A DNA stretch of 64,000 bases from Oceanospirillaceae bacterium (GCA_013215375.1 JABSRB010000029.1:1-64000); one strand, 5' to 3'; shown: positions 45,853 to 53,848, counted from the first letter of the stretch. A program made the numbers and translations. Notes: a model not told the origin generated them from the sequence alone.

Positions 45853-46851
45853 TTATTTAATTAAACCTGCTTCTTTGTAGTATTTAACCGCTCCGTCGTG
45901 TAAAGGTGCTGACAGATTATTAACGACCATATCTTCTTTCTTCAAGGTCTTAAATGCTGGGTGAAGCTTTTTAAAGCGCTTAAAGTTTTCAAACACTGAC
46001 TTAACCATGTGATACATAGTCTCTTCACTTGTTGCAGTAGAACTGACGAAAGTTGCACCTACTCCAAACGTAGTAACATCAACATCAGTACCTTCATACA
46101 TGCCCGCTGGTATAGTGGCTTTAGCATAATAAGCATTGTCAGAGATCAGCTTATCAAATACAGGACCTTCAACCGGAATAAGCGACACATCACATGATGT
46201 GCTTGCCTCTTTGATTGAACCGTTAGGATGACCAGCTGTAAAGATAATGGCATCTACGTTGTTATCACATAGTGCCTGCGCTTGCTCAGAAGACTTTAAC
46301 TGAGAGGCTAATTTGAAATCCTCCATAGTCCAGCCCAGTTTATTCATTACAACTTTCATTGTTGCTAGCGTTCCTGATCCTGGGTCTCCAACGTTTACAC
46401 GCTTACCTTTTAAGTCAGCGAAGGTTTTGATACCAGAATCTTTACGGGCAACAACGGTGAAGGGCTCGCCGTGAACAGAGAACACTGCACGCAACTCTTT
46501 AAACGCTCCTTCAGGGAACTCTGCAGGCGATGTACCATTGTATGCGTTGAATTGAACATCAGATTGCGCAACTCCCATATCTAAATCGCCAGCTTTAATG
46601 CCATTAATATTCTTAACGGAGCTGCCAGTACTATGCGTACACTTGATACCATGCTCTTCAGTTTTCTTATTCACTAAACGACAAATAGAGCCACCTACTA
46701 CATAATAAACGCCAGTTTGACCACCGGTACCGATAGTAACAAACGTTTCTGCAGCTGAAGCAACACCTGAGAAAGATGCAGCAATAGCAACACTGCTAGA
46801 GAAAAGCGCAGCTGCTAATTGATTTTTGATTGATTTTTTATTAAGAGACAT
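45853..46851 (-). CDS. TAXI family TRAP solute-binding protein 1
   Basis: A 332-residue exported protein. The signal peptide (about 1-32) ends near SAAETF. The mature part begins FVTIGTGGQTGVYYVVGGSICRLVN, the hallmark TAXI start, then HSTGSSVKNINGIKAGDLDMGVAQSDV, the KGKRVNVGDPGSGTLATMK loop, AIIFTAGHPNGSI and HPAFKTLKKEDM. It supplies the fused permease downstream. Ligands of TAXI proteins include glutamate and other carboxylates; the one here is unknown. AAGGG lies eight bases before the ATG. An unusually structured leader lies upstream. A paralogue is at 49119. Confidence 0.95.
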   Translation of the reverse strand: MSLNKKSIKNQLAAALFSSSVAIAASFSGVASAAETFVTIGTGGQTGVYYVVGGSICRLVNKKTEEHGIKCTHSTGSSVKNINGIKAGDLDMGVAQSDVQFNAYNGTSPAEFPEGAFKELRAVFSVHGEPFTVVARKDSGIKTFADLKGKRVNVGDPGSGTLATMKVVMNKLGWTMEDFKLASQLKSSEQAQALCDNNVDAIIFTAGHPNGSIKEASTSCDVSLIPVEGPVFDKLISDNAYYAKATIPAGMYEGTDVDVTTFGVGATFVSSTATSEETMYHMVKSVFENFKRFKKLHPAFKTLKKEDMVVNNLSAPLHDGAVKYYKEAGLIK

Positions 46852-46891
46852 AAGAACCCTTATTATTTTTATGTGAAAGTTTTAAATCAGA

Positions 46892-46989
46892 GGACAGGTT
46901 TTACCTCGTCGGTAAATGGCACCTATCCGCCAATGCGGGGGAAGCCCTGCTATTACCACTGCGCTATTTGAGAAAATAGTAAGGGTAAT
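46892..46989 (-). promoter_or_regulatory. Multi-hairpin leader of the TAXI binding-protein mRNA (candidate cis-regulatory RNA)
   Basis: On the minus strand the leader can fold into consecutive helices. First, 46984-46989 pairs with 46952-46957 (ATTACC/GGTAAT) around an inner stem 46974-46979 with 46964-46969 (CTATTT/AAATAG, loop TCTC). Second, 46935-46938 with 46927-46930 (CCGC/GCGG). Third, 46911-46915 with 46901-46905 (TTACC/GGTAA), inside a 7-position outer stem of 46892-46898 with 46922-46928 having one mismatch. It ends about 40 bases before the ATG. I do not recognise it as any known riboswitch class. Confidence 0.5.
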
Positions 46990-47009
46990 GACTGCCGATA
47001 TAGCTCCCT

Positions 47010-47047
47010 AAAAAGGATCTGGCTGTGTCGTATAAAGCACAGCCAGA
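47010..47047 (-). terminator. Strong hairpin with T-run upstream of the TAXI leader
   Basis: TCTGGCTGTG and CACAGCCAGA (47038-47047 with 47018-47027) form a perfect 10-bp stem with a 10-base loop; on the minus strand it is followed by TCC and TTTTT (47010-47014). It would end a minus-strand transcript arriving from the 47175-47309 small ORF, or act as an early attenuator of the binding-protein transcript. Confidence 0.65.
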
Positions 47048-47174
47048 CCAAACTTATTAAGGTATGATTCAGTACTGATAAATCACGGTACAAGAATACC
47101 TATAGAGGATTTTATTTTTACTATCTATCGCGCCAATTAAACATCCTTGCGTGCCAATTCAAACAAAGCCACTA

Positions 47175-47309
47175 TCACTCCCTCCCTTTAACTCTGCCGA
47201 ATAGCCCCTTATTAATATCTTCTGCTAACATTAGCCCTGCAGCGCCAATTACCTTTAGAACCAACCAGGCCCATAAACTTAAAAACAACCACTCCCCCTC
47301 TACACTCAC
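47175..47309 (-). CDS. Small membrane protein candidate, 44 codons
   Basis: A GTG-started frame (47307-47309) ending in TGA (47175-47177). The product has a short acidic start (SVEGE), a Trp-rich hydrophobic stretch of about 24 residues (WLFLSLWAWLVLKVIGAAGL onwards) and a basic tail after AEDINKGLF (GRVKGRE). This charge pattern fits a single-pass inner-membrane protein. No strong ribosome site precedes the GTG; an internal TTG preceded by AGGGGGAG could be an alternative start. A hairpin with T-run lies 130 bases downstream on the same strand. I do not recognise a family. Confidence 0.5.
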   Translation of the reverse strand: MSVEGEWLFLSLWAWLVLKVIGAAGLMLAEDINKGLFGRVKGRE

Positions 47310-47456
47310 ATAAGACGATTATTAGACCAGCCCACTCTTCCAGATTGGCAGCGCTTGTATATAATGCTTTTAGGACTTCACAAAACTGATGGGATAGATC
47401 GTTTTTCTATTAGCTTCGATAATTTTGAAATGATTTTCTTTACCTGGGAATTTAAA

Positions 47457-49037
47457 ATGTCCATTAGACGTTTGTTTAATCACTATAAAAATGAAAATCC
47501 ACTGGCCCTTAAAATATTAACGTCGATCATCTTATGCAGTTCAATTATCACCTTGCTAGCAACCGGATCGCAGCTTTACTTTGATTACAAATACGAGCGC
47601 TCGGCTATTGATCAACAGATAAAACAAATTGAATCAAGCTCCTTAGCCAGTTTAGAAAACAGCTTGTGGGAGATAAGCCCTGAACAAATTCAGTTGCAAT
47701 TAGATGGTATTAAAAAACTACGCGACGTAGAGTTTGTATTATTGACCACGCCGTTCAACGAGCGCTATTCAAGTGGCGAGTTATCAAACGCATCGGTATT
47801 GAAAAAAAACTATAAATTAACCCATTCGGACATCGACAAAGAATATCTACTAGGGACTTTACAGCTGGTTATCACCCTCGATAACTTGCACCATCGACTC
47901 TGGGACAAAGCACTACTTATACTATTATCCCAAGGCATCAAAACCTTCCTGGTATCACTCTTTATACTTTCTATATTCCATCACTTGGTTACCCAACATT
48001 TGATAAAAATGGCCAGCCACGCCCGCGGCATTCAACTGGAAAAACCCAGCTCTGCGCTACAGCTAAATAGAACATCCAACAGTGGCACAGACGAGCTTAC
48101 TAACGTGGTCGACTCTCTGAATAAAATGCAAACCGATATGCAGCGAGACATGCAAAAGAGAATAATCGCTGAACAGCAACTCTCATCGCTCAATCAAGAG
48201 CTGGAAACACGCGTACAACAGCGCACAGCGCAACTGGAGTTATCTAATCGAGAACTACAACTCAGTTTAGATACTTTACAGAGAACCCAGACGCAATTAA
48301 TAGAATCGCAAAAAATGGCCTCTCTGGGTAATTTAGTGGCAGGCGTGGCACACGAGATAAGTACGCCTATTGGTATCGCCTATACAGCGGTCTCTTATCT
48401 ACAACAACAGACCTCACAACACAGCGGCGAACTGGCAGACATCGCTATTGAAAGCAGCGCAATGATCAGCAGTAATTTGCAGCGCGCCGCTAGTTTGATC
48501 TCCGCCTTTAAACAAGTATCCGTCGATCAATCTACGCAAAAGCGCAGAGTCTTTAATCTCGCCAATTATTTAAACGAGATATTACTTTCACTTAAACCTA
48601 AGCTGCGCAACAGCGCAACCACAGTGATAATCAACTGCGATTCACAGATTGAACTCGATAGCTATCCGGGAAGTTTCTATCAAATCTTTAACAACTTGAT
48701 TATTAACTCTATGATTCACGGCCCCATAAATACGGGAGATAAAATCCAAGTCAATATCGACATAACACAGCAGCAACAGAACCTTATCATCGATTACACC
48801 GATAACGGCTCAGGCTTAGATCAAGAGTGGGAGAACAAAGTATTTGAACCTTTCGCGACCAGCAAAAGGAGTCTTGGCTGCAGCGGACTGGGCATGCATA
48901 TTTGTTACAATTTAGTGCATCATTTACTAAAAGGCGAAATACGCTGCATTAACAGCGCCGAAGGTGCACATTTTAAAATAACCTTAGATATTCACACAGC
49001 TCTTCAACAACCACTTAAAGATATCGCCAATCTTTAA
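47457..49037 (+). CDS. Membrane sensor histidine kinase beside the TAXI genes
   Basis: A 526-residue kinase. The ATG at 47457 follows GGGA by seven bases; an upstream TTG/ATG start would add about 34 unconvincing residues. Transmembrane helices at about 20-42 and 150-178 enclose a periplasmic sensor of about 110 residues. A HAMP-like segment and coiled coil (about 180-280) lead to the H-box ASLGNLVAGVAHEISTPIG. The ATPase domain is complete: N-box FNNLIINSMIHG, G1 DYTDNGSGLD, F-box FEPFATSK, G2 GLGMHICYNLV. No response regulator is adjacent. It lies between two TAXI binding-protein genes, so it probably senses the transported solute or the loaded binding protein. Confidence 0.9.
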   Translation: MSIRRLFNHYKNENPLALKILTSIILCSSIITLLATGSQLYFDYKYERSAIDQQIKQIESSSLASLENSLWEISPEQIQLQLDGIKKLRDVEFVLLTTPFNERYSSGELSNASVLKKNYKLTHSDIDKEYLLGTLQLVITLDNLHHRLWDKALLILLSQGIKTFLVSLFILSIFHHLVTQHLIKMASHARGIQLEKPSSALQLNRTSNSGTDELTNVVDSLNKMQTDMQRDMQKRIIAEQQLSSLNQELETRVQQRTAQLELSNRELQLSLDTLQRTQTQLIESQKMASLGNLVAGVAHEISTPIGIAYTAVSYLQQQTSQHSGELADIAIESSAMISSNLQRAASLISAFKQVSVDQSTQKRRVFNLANYLNEILLSLKPKLRNSATTVIINCDSQIELDSYPGSFYQIFNNLIINSMIHGPINTGDKIQVNIDITQQQQNLIIDYTDNGSGLDQEWENKVFEPFATSKRSLGCSGLGMHICYNLVHHLLKGEIRCINSAEGAHFKITLDIHTALQQPLKDIANL

Positions 49038-49082
49038 TAGATTGGGTTAGATTGCTCACACACTGCGAAGAGCCTAGCCAAT

Positions 49083-49116
49083 TATGATTTAGACACAGCC
49101 TAAATCAATTCTGAGA
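49083..49116. repeat. Dispersed TTAGGC palindrome, copy 4 (variant)
   Basis: TATGATTTAGACACAGCCTA continues AATCAATTCTGAGACCTCAT. The dyad is TTTAGAC/GCCTAAA with mismatch. It ends just before the stop codon of the second TAXI binding-protein gene, the same position relative to a minus-strand gene as the other copies. Confidence 0.5.
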
Positions 49117-49118
49117 CC

Positions 49119-50096
49119 TCATTCTATTAAGCCTATCTCTTTAAAGTAGCGCAGCGCCCCTTTATGCAAAGGAGCTGCAAAGGGTCCCTTGACCATTTGC
49201 TCGGGATCTAACCGTGCAAATGCAGGATGCAATCCTCTAAACTCATCCAACTGCTCAATAACCGCCTTCACCAGCGAATAAGCGGTATTATCGTCAAGAG
49301 TTGTACTGGTAAATAAGGTGGCACTCACACCAAAAGTCGGCACCGATTTAATATTGCCACGATAAATAGCACCCGGAATCTTAGCCCATCGATAATAGGT
49401 ATTTTCAGCTAACAGCTGTTCAACTTCTGGACCCTGCATGCTAATTAGGCGGGAATCACAGTCATCAGTTGCCTCACGGGCAGCACCTGACGGGTGCCCT
49501 ACGGTATAAATCATCACATCGATCAATCCCTCACACAAAGCACTCGCCTGCTCTGTCGCATCCAGACTTAACACTTGCGCAAAGTCTTGATACTGCCATT
49601 TTTTCTTTTGCAGCAAATCACTCATTGTCGCTCTAAGACTGGAGCCGCGTGTGCCGATACTAATGCGCTTACCTTTAATATCATCAAATTGGTGGATATC
49701 CGAGTCTTTGGGAACAATTACGGTAAAGTATTCAGGGTACAACACTAACAAAGTACGCAGTTCAGAGCCCTGCGCGCCCTGACCCATCATTTCTACGTCA
49801 TCTCTTGCCGTTTCGTGATAACTTTTATAAATCCAATTGGATTGTGCAATCCCCACATCTAAACTATCATCTAGCACCCTAGAAATATTGGCTACCGAAC
49901 CGTCTGTAGCTTGTAAAACACAACGCAGCCCAGGCTTTAATTTGAGCTTATTGACTATACGACAAATTCCGCCCCCGGTCGGATAGTAAACACCGGTTTC
50001 GCCTCCCGTCCCCAAAGTAATGACCTGTTTTTGCGCAAGACAAACCGACGCATAACCCATCGCCAACAAAACGCTAATCCACAATGTTTTTTTCAA
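49119..50096 (-). CDS. TAXI family TRAP solute-binding protein 2
   Basis: A 325-residue paralogue of the protein at 45853. Signal peptide (about 1-21, cut near CLAQK), then ITLGTGGETGVYYPTGGGICRIVN, VANISRVLDDSLDVGIAQSNWIYKS, GKRISIGTRGSSLRATMSDL, MIYTVGHPSGAAREA and HPAFARLDPEQM. The start codon is TTG (50094-50096), with AAGG about ten bases upstream; no ATG lies nearby in frame. It has no permease of its own. Its place behind the histidine kinase suggests a signalling role or an alternative ligand for the same permease. Confidence 0.93.
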   Translation of the reverse strand: MKKTLWISVLLAMGYASVCLAQKQVITLGTGGETGVYYPTGGGICRIVNKLKLKPGLRCVLQATDGSVANISRVLDDSLDVGIAQSNWIYKSYHETARDDVEMMGQGAQGSELRTLLVLYPEYFTVIVPKDSDIHQFDDIKGKRISIGTRGSSLRATMSDLLQKKKWQYQDFAQVLSLDATEQASALCEGLIDVMIYTVGHPSGAAREATDDCDSRLISMQGPEVEQLLAENTYYRWAKIPGAIYRGNIKSVPTFGVSATLFTSTTLDDNTAYSLVKAVIEQLDEFRGLHPAFARLDPEQMVKGPFAAPLHKGALRYFKEIGLIE

Positions 50097-50225
50097 ATGC
50101 TCGAAACCTTAAAAGTTAGGGGGTTAAGTATTGGATACCACTAAGATTAGACATTAATAATTATACCTAATGCATCCCTATAAGTTACACTTTCTAAACT
50201 ACCAACCTGTTTAGCTGAGTAAACC

Positions 50226-50675
50226 ATGAATCCATTTTTTATTTTTTTGTTTGTTTGCGCCACTGCTGCCATCGTTTACTGGTTTAAAAACGCAACACCT
50301 AAACAGGGCATCACCGCACTAAAAGGATTATTCATCTGCCTCGGCTGCCTATTTATCATTCTGCTAGTCACAGGCAGACTTCCCCTACTCACAGGCATTC
50401 CTCTATTATTACTAGGATTTTATCGGAAATTAGCACTGGCAAAGCTACTTATTCCCTTTATTAAACTACTGTCCGGTAGCAACCAAAGCCCTGGGATGGA
50501 TACAGAGCTCGCCCTGGAAACGCTACAATTGAGCATTAACCCTTCTCGAGAGGAAATAGTGCAAGCGCATCGCAAGAAAATACGCGATATTCAAAGCACT
50601 GCTAATTACTCTGCTCAAGAACTTGCCCAAGCAGACGCCGCTAGGACCTTACTTATCCAAGAGAGCGAAACCTAG
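50226..50675 (+). CDS. Membrane protein with J-like C-terminal domain lacking HPD
   Basis: A 149-residue protein. Two or three hydrophobic segments (about 3-18, 30-48, 50-70) precede a C-terminal domain (about 92-149) with the helix pattern of DjlA/Pam18-type J domains: ELALETLQLSINPSREEIVQAHRKKIRDIQ, then a helix ending AQADAARTLLIQ. In active J proteins the loop after the AHRK helix carries HPD, which stimulates DnaK; here that place reads STANYSAQ. It may be a decayed J protein or a Pam16-like partner. It is divergent from the second TAXI gene. Confidence 0.72.
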   Translation: MNPFFIFLFVCATAAIVYWFKNATPKQGITALKGLFICLGCLFIILLVTGRLPLLTGIPLLLLGFYRKLALAKLLIPFIKLLSGSNQSPGMDTELALETLQLSINPSREEIVQAHRKKIRDIQSTANYSAQELAQADAARTLLIQESET

Positions 50676-50777
50676 CAGAATCTCCGGGACAAGTCCTGTC
50701 GCTTTGCTGCCGAATTTGGGGTATTTGTTGTTTCATTGAGTACATCAAGCTCCCCCCTAAAAAAAAGGGCAAAGTAT

Positions 50778-50815
50778 TGACCTTTGATGATTCAGGCTCC
50801 GCCTAATTTATCTCT
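50778..50815. repeat. Dispersed TTAGGC palindrome, copy 5
   Basis: TTGACCTTTGATGATTCAGG continues CTCCGCCTAATTTATCTCTA. The dyad is CAGGC/GCCTAA-type at about 50792-50806. It matches 20102 closely, including an upstream AAGGGCAAAG. It overlaps the stop codon of the 50814 gene by a base or two. Confidence 0.7.
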
Positions 50816-51761
50816 ATTGAATCGGCAGTAGCTTTAGCTCGGAACCCAACAGATCCGAGTATCCTTTCAATTTCAATTCGTGGCTATCAAACACTTGAAA
50901 CAACATAACACTAGATGGCAACTGACTATCTGAGGCGTTTAAGTTTACCGAAACTACCTGATTGACTAACATCTCCCAAGTACCTGTATTGACGATCATA
51001 GGCTGCCCGTTTCGATAATCCAAAATAAGCGAGGCACTGTTATCTTCATCGAGATTTAATACTATAAACGCCTGATCAGAGCTCAGTGTATTACTGTACT
51101 TACCGCTGACAAAACTTTTCACACTGCCACCTGTGCGCACACAGCCCAGTAAAGTCTCATTATTGAGCTTAAGCTTGGCGCTCGCTGAGTACCATTGATC
51201 CAAGTCATCGATACAAACTTTATCTTTAATGGTTAAATCCATCTTATAGTGAATGCCATGCGGCAAAACTAATTCACCACGCCAATGATTAGGTTTTTCA
51301 CTGGTCGATACAAACGCTAACTGAGAGTATATGTTGCGCTTATTTAATAACACTTTTTTATCCGAGACTTCTATCTGCCATTGATCGTTATCAGCACTAA
51401 CAAAATAATCTAAAGTTTCAACTTTGGCACCGCAATTGTTGGGCTTTTTAGAGACAAAATATAGCTTTTCTAGTTGCCAATCTATTCTTTGAATAGCACT
51501 GGCCTCAAATTCGATATACAAAGATGGAATAAATTCATCATTTTTAAAAATATGTGGAAATATTTTATTTTTTTTATCCAACAAATTCACCACACGACCG
51601 GAACCACAAAGTCGTAGTTTATACTGTGATTTCTCAATATAAAGCGTCCCCCTTAAGTGCTTCGTAAAAATTTTCTGACTCTTTAAAACTTCAGGCTGTA
51701 CTTGGTATAGACAGCCAGCCATCAGCATTGCAATTAAACAGGTTAATATTTTTTTATACAT
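50814..51761 (-). CDS. Hypothetical lipoprotein
   Basis: A 315-residue protein of no family I recognise. The ATG at 51759-51761 gives MYKKILTCLIAMLMAGCLYQ, a clean lipoprotein signal with lipobox MAGC; an upstream start at 51863 would add 34 residues before the signal peptide and is rejected. The mature part alternates short hydrophobic strands and looks like a beta-rich two-domain periplasmic protein. The residue after the lipidated Cys is Leu, so sorting to the outer membrane is likely. It stands alone; its stop codon abuts a TTAGGC palindrome. Confidence 0.75.
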   Translation of the reverse strand: MYKKILTCLIAMLMAGCLYQVQPEVLKSQKIFTKHLRGTLYIEKSQYKLRLCGSGRVVNLLDKKNKIFPHIFKNDEFIPSLYIEFEASAIQRIDWQLEKLYFVSKKPNNCGAKVETLDYFVSADNDQWQIEVSDKKVLLNKRNIYSQLAFVSTSEKPNHWRGELVLPHGIHYKMDLTIKDKVCIDDLDQWYSASAKLKLNNETLLGCVRTGGSVKSFVSGKYSNTLSSDQAFIVLNLDEDNSASLILDYRNGQPMIVNTGTWEMLVNQVVSVNLNASDSQLPSSVMLFQVFDSHELKLKGYSDLLGSELKLLPIQ

Positions 51762-52260
51762 ATCATCTTTTTCCACAGAGACTACTACATTGCCAAGAAA
51801 TATTTTTATATCAATTAAAAACAACGAGTTACGAAATAAAAACACGTTATTCTCCGAAAACAAAACTACTAATATAAATTACTATCATTCCAATAACGAG
51901 CTAAGCTGCGCTATCGCGATGACACTAATCGTCTACTAACAGACGTAAAGGGGACCAATACCCATTATTATTATAGGGTTACACTCAAAATATTGTCATT
52001 TTCACTACTGAATTTAACGAAAAATAACCCGTTATTTTCCTCTGTTAGCTGCTTTTCTCTACCGACAGCTAAATTACTGACCCGTTTAGAAAACAGCTAT
52101 TGTAAACAGTTATCTGTGATCGTTAACAGCAGGTTCATTTACCAGACGGTTAATATTAAGGAACGACACGTACAATCAGAACACTGATTAATGATAAAGC
52201 ATTACCTATTAAAAAGACGGACCTAATGAATTTGAGTTATTTACACGGAGTAACTTGGTT
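51762..52260. other. 499-base spacer without recognisable genes
   Basis: This AT-rich region separates two divergent genes (lipoprotein and GlrR-like regulator). A 64-codon frame at 51993-52187 has no ribosome site and an unconvincing composition. GGAG at 52246-52249 is the ribosome site of the downstream gene. No strong hairpin or known repeat was seen. Confidence 0.5.
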
Positions 52261-53592
52261 ATGATGACCAAAACCACCATTCTTATTGCCGATGAGGATA
52301 AGGAACATCTAGAACAGGTAAAACATTTATTACTTGAGCAAAACTACGAAGTTTTTTGCACCGCCGACGGCGATCAAGCGTTACTTATATTACAGCAAAA
52401 CAAAATTGATTTATTGATTACCAATTTTCAATTATCGCTCGTTAACGGTAATAAACTCTATAAGTTAGCGCAAGCACAATATCAATCTCTACCTATTTTA
52501 ATCACTACTCACAGCACCGCACTTGCCGAGGCCTTAGTTGCCTCACAAAGGGGCATATTTGGCTTTATAGCTAAGCCTGTAGAGCGCCAATATTTAACAG
52601 AAATAACACGCAACGCCCTCACTTCCACCAAAAGACGCAACAACACCGATTGGAAAAGTGGCATATTAACTTGCACTAAAGAAATGGAAAAGGTCTTAGA
52701 CCAAGCTCACCATGTTGCCGAGTCTAACATTAACGTCGTTATACAAGGGGCTAAAGGTTGTGGCAAGAAACTGCTCGCCAAAGCAATCCACTCTGTCGCC
52801 GCTAATGACAAGAAACCATTCATCTACATTGACTGTGCAAGATTAGATGAGGATCAGCTCAACGAGCAATTACTCAACAATCTTAATAAAGACACTAAAG
52901 CCACTATCTTCTTAGATAACATTAATAAGTTAGCCGCACCGTTACAGCAGTCACTACTAACCAGCCTACAAAGCTGCCAACGTGCTATTGCTGCATCTCC
53001 TCACTCTGATAGTGACTTGCGAATAATTTGCTCATGTAAGGCGAATTTAGAACAGATCATGTTACAAGGGTATTTTGATAAAGAACTTTTTTATCTACTC
53101 AACGTTATCACGCTGACCATTCCTGCACTGAGAGATAGAGTTGAAGATATTCCGATACTTGCTAGGCACTTCCTCGCGGAACACAGCCTCAAACACAACC
53201 GCAAGGTACGTAACATCTCCCCTGGGGCATTGCATTTACTCGCCAAGTCTACTTGGCCCAACAATGTAAAGCAGCTCGGTGAAGTGGTTAAGCAAGTGGT
53301 TATTGAAAGCACTAGCCCGGTAATATCCGAGAAACTAATTGCCTCGGTAATAGTCGATGATAATTCGGCAATGTTATCGTTTAATCAGGCGCGTGCTAAT
53401 TTTGAGCGCGATTATTTGATGAAAGTATTACAAGTGACAGAAGGCAACGTCACCCATGCCGCTCGCATAGCTGAACGAAATCGTACCGACTTTTATAAGC
53501 TATTAAACAAACACACCCTTAGCCCAACGGATTTCAAACAAAAGATTCGTCGTTCTAGAAACACTAAAACAGAGCAAAAATTACTCGGCTAA
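52261..53592 (+). CDS. GlrR/QseF-like regulator with decayed receiver and AAA+ domain (pseudo-activator)
   Basis: A 443-residue relative of E. coli GlrR with the same order: receiver (1-120), AAA+ (about 140-370), Fis-type DNA-binding domain (about 385-435). Key positions are lost. The receiver phospho-Asp is Asn55 (LLITNFQL). Walker A reads GAKGCGKK. About 16 residues including the GAFTGA sigma-54 loop are missing. Walker B is FLDNINKL (DE to DN). The arginine-finger segment FREDLYYRL is FDKELFYLL. Sensor II WPGNVRQL is WPNNVKQL. The DNA-binding end (EGNVTHAARIAERNRTDFYKLLNKH) stays close to GlrR. ATG 52261 follows GGAG. It probably binds DNA without activating sigma-54 polymerase. Confidence 0.88.
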   Translation: MMTKTTILIADEDKEHLEQVKHLLLEQNYEVFCTADGDQALLILQQNKIDLLITNFQLSLVNGNKLYKLAQAQYQSLPILITTHSTALAEALVASQRGIFGFIAKPVERQYLTEITRNALTSTKRRNNTDWKSGILTCTKEMEKVLDQAHHVAESNINVVIQGAKGCGKKLLAKAIHSVAANDKKPFIYIDCARLDEDQLNEQLLNNLNKDTKATIFLDNINKLAAPLQQSLLTSLQSCQRAIAASPHSDSDLRIICSCKANLEQIMLQGYFDKELFYLLNVITLTIPALRDRVEDIPILARHFLAEHSLKHNRKVRNISPGALHLLAKSTWPNNVKQLGEVVKQVVIESTSPVISEKLIASVIVDDNSAMLSFNQARANFERDYLMKVLQVTEGNVTHAARIAERNRTDFYKLLNKHTLSPTDFKQKIRRSRNTKTEQKLLG

Positions 53593-53600
53593 CGTATTGG

Positions 53601-53631
53601 GCGAGCAGTCATAATGATTGCTCGCTTGTTT
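53601..53631 (+). terminator. Terminator between the GlrR-like gene and DUF3820
   Basis: GCGAGCA (53601-53607) pairs with TGCTCGC (53619-53625), with an inner TCAT/ATGA pair, followed by TTGTTT. It lies between two convergent genes and could serve both. Confidence 0.65.
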
Positions 53632-53634
53632 AAC

Positions 53635-53847
53635 TTAGCGTAACGGATTTAGCAGCGCTTCCAAACCATTGAGTTTCACCACATATAAAGTTGCCAGTAA
53701 CTCACCCAGCTCCCCCTTAGGAAAACCTTTTCGCTCAAACCAGCAGACATAAGGCTCTGGTAAATCAACCAGCACTCTTCCCGCGTATTTACCAAAAGGC
53801 ATTTTCATAGTTGCCAGTTTTTTTAGATGTTCAGGTTTTAATTCCAT
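53635..53847 (-). CDS. DUF3820 family small protein
   Basis: A 70-residue protein matching DUF3820 throughout: LATMKMPFGKYAGRVLVDLPEPYVCWFERKGFP and a C-terminal LLATLYVVKLNGLEALLNPLR. The family has been labelled a putative quorum-sensing-regulated virulence factor from Pseudomonas, but no biochemical function is firm. The ATG at 53845-53847 follows GAGGA and lies one base beyond the tmcA stop codon, so translation is coupled to tmcA. An upstream frame extension (MSLRWKKHRGID) would overlap tmcA and is less likely. Confidence 0.88.
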   Translation of the reverse strand: MELKPEHLKKLATMKMPFGKYAGRVLVDLPEPYVCWFERKGFPKGELGELLATLYVVKLNGLEALLNPLR

Positions 53848-53848
53848 A

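Noticed and set aside
46925..46972. tRNA-like D-arm (TAGCGCAGTGGTAATAGC) on the minus strand
   Set aside because: No acceptor stem, anticodon arm or T-arm could be completed; the sequence pairs better as leader hairpins.
51993..52187. 64-codon frame in the lipoprotein-GlrR spacer
   Set aside because: No ribosome site, unremarkable composition, and no neighbour support.
52261..53592. Frameshift or assembly error as the cause of the missing GAFTGA loop
   Set aside because: The frame is intact on both sides and losses are spread over receiver, Walker A, Walker B, arginine fingers and sensor II, which one local error cannot explain.
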